This document shows positions 24,181-34,224 of a DNA stretch of 64,000 bases, piece after piece. The notes under the pieces are model-generated. The model was not told where the DNA came from. It saw only the letters and a program-made list of their open reading frames with translations, and ran no database searches. Positions within the stretch are counted from its first letter, which is position 1. Each line of letters begins with the position of its first letter. Location of the stretch: assembly GCF_027409185.1 (NCBI RefSeq), contig NC_084472.1:95992427-96056426 (forward strand). The letters run 5' to 3'. Source of the stretch: Cynocephalus volans. Taxonomy: Eukaryota > Chordata > Mammalia > Dermoptera > Cynocephalidae. A program made the position numbers and the translations under genes.

Positions 24181-24851
24181 ATTGCATTATTTATTTATTA
24201 TTATTTTTTTAAATTTGTTTTTTAAAATTGAAACATAATTGATTATACATATTTATGGGGTACAGAGTTGACTGTCAGTATCGGTGAATAGCCTGTGATG
24301 AACAAATCAATATTAGCAGCCTGTTCTTCATTACAAATCATTATTATTCTTTGTGTCCCTTATCCAATTAGTCTAACCCCTCTCCCCCTCCCCCTTTCCC
24401 ACCTCTAGTAACTATAAATCTGTTCTCTCCTTCTGAAAGTTCAATGTTTTATTGTGGCGTCCCTTCCCTTCCCTTCCCTTCCTCTTCCCTTTCTCTTCCC
24501 TTTCCTCCCTCCCTCCCTCCCTCCCTCCCTCCCTCCCTCCCTACCCCCCTCCTCTTTCTTAGTATCTACCCAAAGGAATGGAAATCATCATGTTGAAGGG
24601 ATGCCTGCACTCCCCTGTTTACTGAAGCTCTATTTACAATAGCCAAGATCTGGAACGAACCCAAATGTCCATCGTTGGACAACTGGATAAAGAAAATGTG
24701 GTATATATACAAAATGGAATACTACTCAGCCATAAAAAAAAATGAAATTCTGCCATTTGCAGCAACATGGATGAGCTTGGAAAAAATTATAAGTGAAATA
24801 AGACAGGCACAGGAAGAGAAATACCACATGTCCTTGCTCCATGATTGCATT
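24181..24851 (-). mobile_element. Short twin-primed L1 (5' part inverted) with 8-bp TSD
   Basis: The left half (about 24205-24450) is an L1 3' UTR in minus orientation: TGATTATACATATTTATGGG, then AGAGTTGACTGTCAGTATCG. After a pyrimidine tract, the right half (24556-24843) is the ORF2 C-terminal region in plus orientation, encoding IKKMWYIYKMEYYSAIKKNE. ATTGCATT flanks the whole unit (24181-24188 and 24844-24851). Head-to-head halves inside one target duplication are the classic product of twin priming during L1 insertion. Confidence 0.8.
24460..24550. repeat. (CCCTT)n/(CCCT)n pyrimidine tract
   Basis: Pentamer CCCTT repeats grade into a long CCCT tetramer run at the switch between the two inverted L1 halves. 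It probably grew from the G/A-rich tract in the L1 3' UTR. Confidence 0.92.
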
Positions 24852-24855
24852 TTGG

Positions 24856-25385
24856 TGCATGTAGGTGTGTAGATGTGTGCATGTGTGTGGGGGGGAAATG
24901 ACTGTCTTTTTGTTTAGAGCTCTCTGAACTATATGCAATTTCACCACACATCTGGATGTGGCTCTTTATGGTCCACATATCTTTACACAATAAGGTAAGC
25001 TCTCTAGGAAGAAGCTATGATACTCAATTTGTTAGTTTTCTTTAAAGTTCCTATGCACATTTTTGCAAAGTACTTTCTAATAATTTCTTTTCTCTTCACA
25101 TAATACATGTTAATTGCACAAAATTAAGAGAAAAATTAAAAAATTAGAAAGGTTGTTTTAAGAAAAAACTTATTTCCTCTTTCTACTACATAATTAGGTG
25201 ATTTGTACATAATTATTTGCATAATTAATATATGTTCATTAGATAATATATAGAAAAATAAAAGGCTAAAAAAATTTTGAATATCATTTTTTATAGATAT
25301 TCTTGTTACCATGTAGGGAATGTCTATCAATATTTCATCTTCATGCATTTAAAAGTAAAATTCAGACCTGGTAGGATAATCTGCT
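24856..25385. other. Unassigned AT-rich sequence
   Basis: Nothing recognised. A TG-rich patch is at 24865-24890. Confidence 0.5.
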
Positions 25386-25387
25386 TT

Positions 25388-25755
25388 TTCCAGTTAATAT
25401 ACTGGGAAGAATGTTTCATTAATTGAATATTCTTCAATAACTTTAATAGATGTCTAGAATTTTATTATTGAGTTTTCTATTACCACATTTCCTGTAACTA
25501 ATTCTCTCTTAGTAGACAATTTGGTTTGTTTCCAACTTTTTGTCAAATCTTGCATTTTGAATCCCTATAACTACTCCTTTGTGCACATCCTTTATCATTC
25601 TCTGCATTTAAATATTACAATTTGAGCCAGTAGAATAAAGATATGTTCATTTATGGCTTCTTTCTTGGGAGTTAACTGTTTGTTTTTTGAAACACTTTTT
25701 ATAAAAAACAGTTAATGTTCTTGCTATATAAATAACCCTTGATATCAATAATTTA
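25388..25755 (-). mobile_element. Possible ancient L1M fragment
   Basis: TTTGGTTTGTTTCCAACTTT, TGTGCACATCC and the following bases resemble the L1M 3' coding part on the minus strand. It likely belongs with the L1M pieces at 26.25-28.5 kb. Confidence 0.4.
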
Positions 25756-25803
25756 AAAGAAAAAGATTGCTAGATTATTCTTTTTCTAGCAATCTTTTTC
25801 TTT
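25756..25803. repeat. 18-bp perfect inverted repeat (hairpin, 12-base loop)
   Basis: Arms 25756-25773 and 25786-25803 (right arm CTAGCAATCTTTTTCTTT) are exact reverse complements with a 12-base AT-rich loop. The right arm lies at the 5' junction of the L1 insertion, the left arm in its target flank. Confidence 0.9.
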
Positions 25804-26210
25804 CTATTTATTTATTTCTTTAGCTCCCACTTATGAGTAGAACATGCCATATTTCTCTTCCTGTGTCTGGCTTATTTCACTTAACATAGTTTTCTCCAAA
25901 TTCATCCATGCCGCTGTGAAAGGCAGAATTTCATTCTTTTTTTATGGCTGAGTAATATTCCAACAATCAGAATAACACATTAAACTTTCAAAAGGAGACA
26001 TCAGAACCATGGTTAAGAGGTGGGAACTGGGGAGAGTAGAGGGTTAGCAAGAAATTTGTCAATTGACACAAAGAATGACTACACTTTGTGATGATGAATA
26101 TGCTATCTATCCTGATTTGATTATCATATGTTGTACACAGGTATTGATATACAACTCTGTACCCCATGAATATGTATGAACAATTATGTTTCAATAAAAA
26201 AAGTGCTAGA
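25768..26210 (+). mobile_element. Short twin-primed L1 with inverted 5' part
   Basis: 25804-25962 is L1 ORF2 C-terminal/3' UTR sequence in minus orientation (TTAGCTCCCACTTATGAG, TGTGTCTGGCTTATTTCACT). 25963-26203 is the L1 3' UTR in plus orientation, ending TTTCAATAAAAAAA. TGCTAGA repeats at 25768-25774 and 26204-26210, a short target duplication. The 5' junction carries an inverted copy of the left flank (see the inverted repeat at 25756-25803). Confidence 0.75.
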
Positions 26211-26249
26211 GATAAAAATGGATACATAGATTTTCCTAATATGTTATCT

Positions 26250-26560
26250 TCTGATTAGGTTTATGATATTAATAATTTTTCAATCAAATTTACCAGTAAT
26301 TTCTGATATGCCTCTGCTTAATGAATGGCTAAAATTATGTAAATATTCCTCTATACTTTCTTCTAGGTTTTTTTGGTTTCTTAAAAAACTCTCAATTATT
26401 GTGGAATTAATTTTGTACATTGCTTGGGGATCTAACATATTAATTATCACTACTATTAACTAATTTGTTAACCACTCATCCCAATTAACAATTTTTGGTT
26501 AATTCATCTTTTCCTTACTCTTCCCTGATTTGAGTGTCCACATCATATATTAAATTTATG
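26250..26560 (-). mobile_element. Ancient L1M fragment
   Basis: TCTTCTAGGTTTTTTTGGTT, GTGGAATTAATTTTGTACAT, and TTCATCTTTTCCTTACTCTT match the reverse complement of an L1M ORF2 region. The same region occurs again at 30722-30955. Confidence 0.6.
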
Positions 26561-26940
26561 TAACTCAAATATCAACAGGGGTCTCCTGTCCTTTGGGACT
26601 TAGGTGGATTTTGGTCTGACATTTACTGATTTGATATGTGTCCCATTTGGCTCCCCCACAAGATCTCTTCACATTCTTAGCACTGCCTCCTGGCCTTCTC
26701 CTTGGCTCCTGTTTAATAACACACAGTCCTTCCTTCGTACCAATTTAATAAAAAATCAAAATTATTAGTTTTCTGAGTTTCTGTTTTACCTCCATTATTC
26801 ATGTGTTTCTTGGTGGACTCCTGAGGCATGTTACATTCTAAGGAACTGCAGGCTTCTGTCCCTTCTCTATCTTGATTCTGTCTTTTCCCTTCAAGCCCTC
26901 TCTCCTGGTATTTGCTATTCAAATACCTTCCAAGGATATT
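26561..26940. other. Unassigned insertion-like stretch within old L1
   Basis: Breaks the L1M similarity. No repeat named. A minus-strand frame (26713-26976) has no known motif. Confidence 0.4.
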
Positions 26941-28520
26941 GAATAATTTTTTTAAATATTTATTTTTATCTAACATATTAATTAATAGTATTCATTAGTA
27001 TATTTATATTTACCATTCTATTAAGGATTACATTCCGATATTAATAGTATTCATTAGTATATTTATATTTACCATTCTATTAAGGATTACATTCAGAATT
27101 GTCCTAATTTATACATTAATTTGGAGATAATTGACCTCTTTGCAATTTTGATTCTTCCTATATAGGAGCATTATATATCTTTCTTTCCTTTCAGATATTT
27201 TATGTCCCTCAGTGATATTTTACACTTTCATTCACATGAATACTGCACAATTCTTGCATTCTTGTTCATCTTATTTTTAGGTATTTAGCATTTCTGTTCT
27301 ATTGTATTAGGGTCTTTTTTCATTATATATTTCAAATAACTGTTGCTGAGATGTAGGAATTTATGTATATTGATTTTGAATATTTACTTTGTAACCAAGC
27401 ACTTTACTGTATTGAACACTTATTTGATTACTTTTATTTTCAGCTGATTCTCTTGGTTTTTAGTTAAAAAAATACATATGTCAATAAGGACAATATTATC
27501 TTTTGCTTCCAAAATTAGTAGTTTTATTTATGTGTATCTATCCTGTCTATAGAATTATCTAGAAAATCCAGGCAATATTAAATAAAGATTTTGATAATGG
27601 GAACTTTGTCTTGTCCCTGAAAGTATGCTGCTTCAATATGCCTTTTCTTGTGGTTTGTTAAAAACAATACTTTGTATCATGTTATGTCTATATCTTTGTA
27701 TCATACTTCAGTTTTATTGTACATCATCTAAATAATCAGGAATATCTGTTGAATTATAACTAATGCTTCTTCAGCATCTGTTAAGATGATTCTATGCTTT
27801 TTATCCTTTATTAGTATGATCAATATATTAATAGTATTTTTATTATTGAACTGTCTTTGCAATACTAGAATTTATCTTGGGAATTATTATTTTACTACAT
27901 TGTGAGATTTGATTTGGTTTTATTACTTTGTATCTATGTTCTTAAGTGAAATTGACAAGTGTTTCCACTTTGCCCATTTTGTTGGATTTTGGTTTTAAGA
28001 ACACACTTCATGCAAAATGAATTGGCATGATTTTCTCACAGTTCTAAGTTCTGGGAAAAATATTCGTATTCCGAACTGTCTAGACCCAGTGCAATTCTTG
28101 GAATTAATATTTTTTAAAACCTAAATTCCTTTTCATGCCTATTGGTTTATTGTTTAATCATTTTGCTTAGAAAACTCAATCATCTTATACATATATATAT
28201 TTCATGTTTTAGCATTTTATAAAATATTCTTTTCAACTTTCTGACATTTCCTCTGCATCTAATTAGTCATTTTTTAATTAATTTGTTTTGTCTCTTACTT
28301 TACTTGAGAACAGACTTTTTGTCTGCCATACTTTGCTGTAGCCACCTAGGAAAGGAGTAAGCCCTTAAATAACACCACAGTTATTTTCACTTTGCTTATT
28401 GTAAACACCTTTTCATTGCATGCTCCCAACTTTCTGAGATAGAAGTTCTTGGAATCTTCTATTAGGGTTTCCTGGTATATGGAATTGAGTAGGGAGCATC
28501 TGCTGGTTAGCCATCTTGGG
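26941..28520 (-). mobile_element. Ancient L1M fragment (ORF2 to 5' region)
   Basis: Diverged reverse complement of L1: GATTCTTCCTATATAGGAGC, TGTATATTGATTTTGAATAT, TTCAGCATCTGTTAAGATGA, and TTGTTGGATTTTGG. It approaches a 5'-end-like TTAGCCATCTTGGG near 28505-28518. It contains a 59-bp period tandem duplication at 26981-27094. Confidence 0.65.
26981..27094. repeat. Tandem duplication, 55-bp unit, period 59
   Basis: 26981-27035 and 27040-27094 are identical over 55 bases (start ATTAATAGTATTCATTAG, end GGATTACATTC), with a 4-base spacer. The lack of divergence inside very old L1M sequence means the duplication is recent, or an assembly artefact. Confidence 0.92.
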
Positions 28521-29145
28521 CTAATTGCCTCTTTTATCCCAGTCCCACATGGCTCTGTATAGCAACAATTCTTCGAAATTGGTGAGCATGCATAACAACT
28601 CTGCTAGTTTTCAGTGCTTGTATGGGGTTTTACTTATTTTATCTACTTGTGGTTTTTCTTGAGCATCTGTGGTGGGGGAAGTTGGTGTTACAATGGGGAT
28701 TTAGTCAAGAATGTTAGATGCTTTGCCTATACTACCATTTTTTCAGAATTTCCACAATTAAGCCGTCTTCTCCCAGCAACTTTCCAACCCTGCAGCTCTC
28801 AGACACTGCTTCTCAGGTTTGGGGCTTGGATTCTGTGCCCCTGAAGATTAATGCTGGGATGAAAGAGGAAGCCCCGTGTCATGGGTGGACCCTAGGGATC
28901 AGCATGGGGTTCCCAGCACTTGGTGAAGGAGTAACTTTGGTAGGTCTCATGCCCACTGGAGCTGATGCCTGTGTGAGCCACCAGCATGGGAAAGGAGACG
29001 CTCGGGCTGCACTTTCAAAGATTGGATTGACAGAGGGCACTGAATTAGCAAACCTGAGGTGATCCTTGCTTCAAGTTGGAGGAAGAAGCAGAGCAATGGA
29101 TGGCTAAAGAATCTTCAAACCAGAACCTCCCAGCCTGAGCTAAAT
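28521..29145. other. Unassigned, more GC-rich sequence
   Basis: Upstream flank of the composite retroposon. No gene recognised. Short frames at 28614-28844 and 28718-29062 show no known domains. Confidence 0.45.
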
Positions 29146-30147
29146 GACCCAGTAAAGATGGCAAGAATAGACAGTCACCAGCATCACTCTCTCCCACAAA
29201 TAAACCAATTTACAACTGTAAAAAAGCAATGACAGCCAAACTGGGGCTGCTAGAGCTCAGGGGGGAGAGGAGGAGAGACCTACAGAGTGCATGAAGGTGG
29301 GAGAAGCTTAGAAAACTTCTAAGAAAGTTTTCTTAGAAGAGAGAAAGAAAATACTGCTCTGACCATTTCAAATCCTGGCTGCTTCCAGGCTGGACCTGCT
29401 GAGCTCCCAGAGCAGGAGCCCACAAAAGCCACAGCTGAGCCCTTCAGATGAAGTTGCTTGGAGGTGGCAGGGGAGAAGAGGGTCTTGGTGGCACCCAGGC
29501 CAGCAAGACCACTAATAGGGTTCCCATGGACCCACATAGGACCAAGGAGCCACAACAACAGAAAAAAAGGAGCCACTCAGAGTCTGGTGAGTCATCACAA
29601 GGGACTGGAACATGGCCTGTCCTATGAGAAGTGTTTGGAGCACAGGCAGTGGGGAGACAGGCCCACTGGGGGAACACTGGGGCACAGCAAGGACAGCTGA
29701 TCTGCCCCTCAATCAGCATAGGACCACTCAGAGGAGACTGGTCAGGAATGCAGAATTGCATGGGGTGCAGTTTGATGAAAAGACCCAGGCCCAGACCAGT
29801 GTTTCTACACAACCCAGGTGCACCGAATCTCTCGAGAGCTGGAAGTACCTATAAAGTCAACCATTAAAACCTGAGCTGCACAAAAGACTTCCCCAGGGAA
29901 TCAGCAGCAACTCAGCAATTTAGCTTGACCGTAGAGCTCAAGTACTGGTCCCCACAGGAAGTTCCCCCATTTTAGAAGTAAGCAAAGGAAAACAAATTAG
30001 TTCCAGTGCAGAGTTTGACTGATGGGAACAGCAAAGAATCCAATACAGAAATGAAAGAAAAAGCAAAGTACCCACAACCAGAGACAAAGTTTGATATTAT
30101 CTAGTAAAGGTCATTTCACCAAAGAACACCTACAACACCAAGAAGGA
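29146..30147 (+). promoter_or_regulatory. L1 5' UTR module of the composite element
   Basis: The order of shared blocks with the L1 5' UTR on the other strand at 18.8-19.6 kb is kept: CACTCTCTCCCACAAATAAA, GAGGAGAGACCTACAGAGTG, GGGTTCCCATGGACCCACAT, TCAATCAGCATAGGACCACT, then CCAGAGACAAAGTTTGATAT and CACCAAAGAACACCTACAAC. In L1 this region starts transcription, so the composite may have carried its own promoter. Confidence 0.75.
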
Positions 30148-30149
30148 CC

Positions 30150-30605
30150 GAAAGTCCCCTGGGCTGCCAAGCCAGAGAAGGGGGGAGGGCCAGGGGCCTC
30201 AACTATGCCCCGTGACACCTGCAACCAATCCTGAAGGTGGGGGCTGAGTGCCTTGGCCACACCCCCAACATGCACAACCACCCTAGCAATGACCACTGAG
30301 CCACTGCAGGACGTGCCATGGGCTCTCCTGAGCCAGGGTGGTGTGGGGCCTTGGGCCTTGGTCACAGCACCCCAACAGGAGCAACCAGCCCAGCGATGAC
30401 TATTGAGTTGCAGCAAGAAGGGCCACAGGTTCCCGAGCTGGGGTGGTGGGAGGCGAGGGCTTTTGCCACACCTCCTTGACATCTGCACCCAGCCCAGCAA
30501 TGACCAAGCCACCACTGGAAGCCCCTTGGTCTCCACTGTGGGAATGAGGGGGGTCCACAGGCCTCAATCCCACCCATCCTCCTTCCTCCTTCTCTCGTCA
30601 CATTT
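30150..30605 (+). repeat. GC-rich VNTR, ~106-bp units, about four partial copies
   Basis: Each unit carries a variant of CCCAGCAATGACCA, GAGCCACTGCAGG, (C/A)TGGGCTC..GAGC and GGGGTGGTG...CCTTGGCCAC. Periods are 104-107 bp. Units are diverged from one another, so the array is not freshly expanded. Confidence 0.8.
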
Positions 30606-30721
30606 CCTTCCCCTTCCCCCTCCCCTCTCCCCCTCCCAAGTGCTCTGCAACAGCATCCTAGAATGTAAAAAAAATTTAATTAAAAAAAATTCCTCATTTA
30701 ACTTTTCAAAACTATTCAAAT

Positions 30722-30955
30722 AAATTTTGAGGTATAGAGTCAAACTTTATTTTTTCCCAAGTATCCAATTTTCCCAGCACAATTTCCTCAATAATCTATC
30801 CTTTTTGGATTGATCGATGATTCTTCTTACATCATGTACTAATTGAGTATATAATAGGTTCCATTTAGAACTCTTTCCTCTTTAGGTTATTTTGTACTAT
30901 GCATACAATAGCTTTATAATATGCAGCATATTTCCATCTGAATTTAAATGACAGA
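30722..30955 (-). mobile_element. Ancient L1M fragment
   Basis: TTTTGAGGTATAGAGTCAAA, CCAATTTTCCCAGCACAATT, and TCAATAATCTATCC match an L1M ORF2 region on the minus strand. Confidence 0.7.
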
Positions 30956-30984
30956 CTCTTCTCTATTTTTACAACACATTTTAT

Positions 30985-31084
30985 TCTGTCCTATCATAAG
31001 CCTAATTCTCTCCATTAGATTGAAAGCCCCTGGTGGGCTTACTCACAGTAGACTAGCACAGTGCCTTTCAAGTCATAGACGTTA
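30985..31084 (+). mobile_element. L2 LINE 3' end fragment
   Basis: TCTCCATTAGATTGAAAGCC followed by GACTAGCACAGTGCCTTTCA matches the L2 3' end order on the plus strand. Confidence 0.6.
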
Positions 31085-31558
31085 TGATGGTCACTTTTAT
31101 ACGTTATTAGTTAGGCTATAGTACCCAGTTATTCAACGAAATACTAATATGTGTTGTTGTGAAGGTATTTTGTATATGTGGCTAACATCTACCATCAATT
31201 GATTTTTAGCAAAGAAGATTATCCTGCTAGTCTGGATGGGCCTCGTCCAATCATTTGAAAGGCCTTAATAGCAAAACTGAGGTTTTCCTGAGGAAGAAGA
31301 AACCCTGAGTGTGGAGGACAGTGTCAACCCATATTGGGGAGTTTCCAATCTGCCAACTTGCCCTGTGTGCTTAGAACTTGCCAGTTCCACAGTCGTGTAA
31401 GCCAGTTCCTTGAAATCTCTCTCTCTCTCCCACCTCTTCTTCCTCCCTCCCTTTCCCTCCCCCTTTTTGTCCCTTTTTCTATCTCTATCATTTATCTATC
31501 TATCTGTCTTTCTATCTATCTATCTGTCTATCTATCTATCTATCTGCCTATCTATCTG

Positions 31559-31626
<68 letters not shown>

Positions 31627-31654
31627 ATCTTTGGTAGAATCTTGACTGATTCAG
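31085..31654 (+). mobile_element. LTR-like repeat whose 3' part carries a (TATC)n array
   Basis: TTAGGCTATAGTACCCAGTT, TTGTGAAGGTATTTTGTATA, TGGGCCTCGTCCAATCATTT, GTGTAAGCCAGTTCCTTGAA, and the final CTTGACTGATTCAG follow a common mammalian LTR/MER consensus in order. In other copies the stretch between the TTCCTT block and the 3' end is a CT/AT-rich run; here it became a CT-rich tract plus a long tetramer array. Family name uncertain. Confidence 0.65.
31492..31625. repeat. (TATC)n tetranucleotide microsatellite
   Basis: About 33 TATC units with a few TGTC/TGCC variants in the left half. The last 60-plus bases are uninterrupted, so it is probably polymorphic. Confidence 0.97.
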
Positions 31655-32974
31655 ATGCCCATACATCTATAGATGTTTCTTCTGTGACAAATATTTTTTT
31701 TCTAAATCTTTCACATGTCATTGACGTAATTTACTGTATAAAAATCCAAATACTATTATTATATCATCTTACATATTGTGAAAACTTATATTCTAGAATT
31801 AGCATTTAAGCAGTGAAAAGAAAGTATTTTTCTGTCCACTACAGTGATAAGTTAACACATGCCAGCACCTTCTCTTTGTACCAGCCAACAGCACCAAGAA
31901 AGTGTGTGATGTCCCCCCCAAGGTGCCATGACAGTCATTCAAAAAATAAATGAAGGGAAAGAATTTATTTTATATAACCTCTACTGAAATGTATTTATTG
32001 TGCTACTAGCACAAACTTCCTCTTCCAATAGTAGATTGCTGACTAAGAGAACGGGGATATTCACTTTAGCATGAACACCTCTCCACTGGGGTCTTCTCTC
32101 AATAGCCTGGAAACACATAAAAGAGTGTCGTTTACTTCTTTTATGAAGAGAAGATAAAGCATATGCATCACTGATTCACACGAATAGATTCTCCAGAATG
32201 TCTTTCATTATTTTCTAGAGAACACAATCTGATGTGAGAAACAGTTCTCAGAATGGAGATACCATTTGCTTCTCTTTTTAGATTAAACACCAGACTCCTG
32301 TGGAGACACTCTTTGCTCTTCCAGGGTAGATTCACATTACACATATCCATTCCAGACTTCACTGGGATGGCTTGTGTAACTAAAAAACCATTCCAGCAGT
32401 GCTGAAGGCTCAAATGACTTCTCTATAAATGTAGGGACATTAGCAGAAATTGTTACCACTAGTGCTATACAAATGGGTATACAGAGCATTAAACTTGATC
32501 TTGCTCTCTCTTCCTAGAGTTGTAGTGACATTCTGAAATACTGTTTAAGGAATGATTATTACAGGATGAAGTCAGTAACTCTACATTTTCACCAATCTTC
32601 ACAAACATCAACTAAGGAATAGTAAGAGTTGTTAGCTTTCCTTTGCATTATTTCCTAAGCTTGACAATAAACTATTCTTACTTTAGAAAAAAACACATGA
32701 GGATCATCAGCCCAGTTAGTAACGACAGAGTGACACATTTCTTGAGCTACATTGACACAGTTTGTCTTTGCATTGAATCTGCTTTACCTTACGCTCTTGT
32801 TTTTGTGTGTCTGTTAGTGAAACTTGTTTGTACTAAATGTTCTGCTAATTGAATATAGCATATAAAAATAATGCATTAGTCCTTCATTTGAAGATTTTTT
32901 TTCCACTTCAAGAAGTTGTTTTTTGGTGCTATCTGTGCAAAATAATTAAAGTTGATCAAGATAGAAAAAAATTA
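31655..32974. other. Unassigned intergenic sequence
   Basis: No named repeat or gene. A minus-strand frame at 32168-32413 shows no known motif. Confidence 0.5.
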
Positions 32975-33002
32975 GTTGTGTGTGTGTGTGTGTGTGTGTG
33001 TG
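32975..33002. repeat. (TG)n microsatellite
   Basis: About 14 uninterrupted TG units. Confidence 0.95.
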
Positions 33003-33508
33003 CAAGCATTGAGGAGAATTTGTAAAACACACAAAGTTTTAACTATTATGAAAATGTTATTTTTGTGGAAATGTCATTGGCCAGATGACTCATCATTTTT
33101 GTGATATTTTGGAAATGCAGTAAGGACAAGAGGGTCCTTTTAATTATTCATAATTTATATGGGATCAAAGATGAGACAATCCTTTGGAAGCCAAGCAGGC
33201 AGCATGAAGTACCAAATTTACATTTGGTCAGAAATGCCACAAATGGAAAAGTTAAATTTTATTCATTTATTAACTTGGTAACCCTTCATGCTTTGTCTCC
33301 CATGAGCTTTACCTCTGTGCTGCTTCTGCAAATCTCCTCTTGAATAATACTGTAATCCCATAATTTCTCCCTTTAGTAAGTCCAATAATCAATACACAGG
33401 TCTCATTGTACTGCATTTGTCAATAGCAGGTGACACAGTCAATTATTCTTTCCTCTTTAATCATTTGGCTTCCAGATCAACTCTTACTCATAATTGTCCC
33501 TGATTATT
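33003..33508. other. Unassigned intergenic sequence
   Basis: Nothing recognised. Confidence 0.5.
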
Positions 33509-33511
33509 CCA

Positions 33512-34200
33512 TGTATTATTTCCCCATTGCTTTGTAACAAGTTACCACAAATTTTGTGGCTTAAACTAACACTCACGTATTATCTTTCAGTTTCTATAGG
33601 TCAGAAATCTAGCTCAGGGCCTCACAAGGCTGTAATCCAAGTTGGCTGGGGTACATTTTCATCTGGAAGTCTGACTGGGGAGTAATCCACTTCCAAGCTT
33701 ATTCATATTGTTGTCTGAACTCATTCCTTGCAGCTTTATAACTGAGGTCCCTGTTCTTTTTCTAGATATTAGCTTTGGGTTGCTCCCACTCCTACAGTTA
33801 TTTTCAGGTCCTTTCTATGTGGCTCTCTCAAAACCTTCTCAAAACATGGCTGTTGAATTCTTCAAGGCCAACAGGAGAATATTTCATGCTTTGACTCTGT
33901 CCTCAAATATCTTCCTGCAGAGATGCCTTGGACTTCCTTTTAAAGAACCTGCTTGATTAGGTCAGTCCCACACAGGATAATATCTTTTTCATTAACTCTG
34001 AGTCTACTGATTAGGAATCTTAATTACATCTTCCAAATCCCTTTACCTTTGCCGTATGATGTAACCTAATCATGGGAGTAAAGTCCAATCATATTCACAA
34101 GTCCCATCTACAGTCCAAGGAGAGGATTGTTTAGGATTTGTGCACCAGGGGGCAGGAATCCTGGAGGCCTTCCTAGAATTCCATCTGCCACTTCTTCTTA
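33512..34200 (-). mobile_element. MLT1-like solo LTR (ERVL-MaLR), antisense
   Basis: On plus it starts TGTATTATTTCCCCATTGCT, with CAAGTTACCACAAATTTTGTGG, the reverse complement of the MaLR 3' end. It ends in GAATTCCATCTGCCA. In between, GATGTAACCTAATCATGGGA and CACAAGTCCCATCTACAGTC are typical. At about 690 bp it is longer than usual MLT1 LTRs, so it may hold an insertion. No internal genes. Confidence 0.7.
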
Positions 34201-34224
34201 GTCTTTTTTTCTCATCTCTTCATC

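Larger units (their letters stand above)
29146..30690 (+). mobile_element. Composite non-autonomous retroposon: L1 5' UTR + ~106-bp VNTR + own 3' end
   Basis: Module 1 (29146 to ~30147) is an L1 5' UTR in sense orientation, beginning AAAGATGGCAAGAATAGACAG and colinear to the end with the 5' UTR at 18.8-19.64 kb. Just before where ORF1 should begin it switches to module 2 (~30150-30600), GC-rich tandem units anchored on AGC(A/G)ATGAC at 30285, 30392 and 30496 (periods 107 and 104). Module 3 is a CT-rich stretch, then TGCTCTGCAACAGCATCCTA, GAATGT and an A-rich tail. The same modules 2-3 recur at 34863-35251. There is no coding capacity. It is flanked on the right by L1M. I found no target duplication for this copy, so its 5' limit is less certain. 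Confidence 0.72.

Noticed and set aside
30100..30150. TSD for the 29.15 kb composite copy
   Set aside because: The sequence after its A tail (ATTCCTCATTTAAC) has no convincing match near 29146 or near 30147; only a weak TCATTT match, not enough to claim.
29444..30601. Several open frames over 29.4-30.6 kb, up to 141 codons, on both strands
   Set aside because: GC-rich tandem repeat and L1 5' UTR give long frames by composition. No start context or known domain, and frames on both strands are equally open.
31492..31625. CRISPR array
   Set aside because: The repeat is a tetramer without spacers, in a mammalian genome; no CRISPR array is present anywhere in the window.
31334..31637. Open frames rich in SIYL repeats
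   Set aside because: They are translations of the CT-rich tract and (TATC)n microsatellite.
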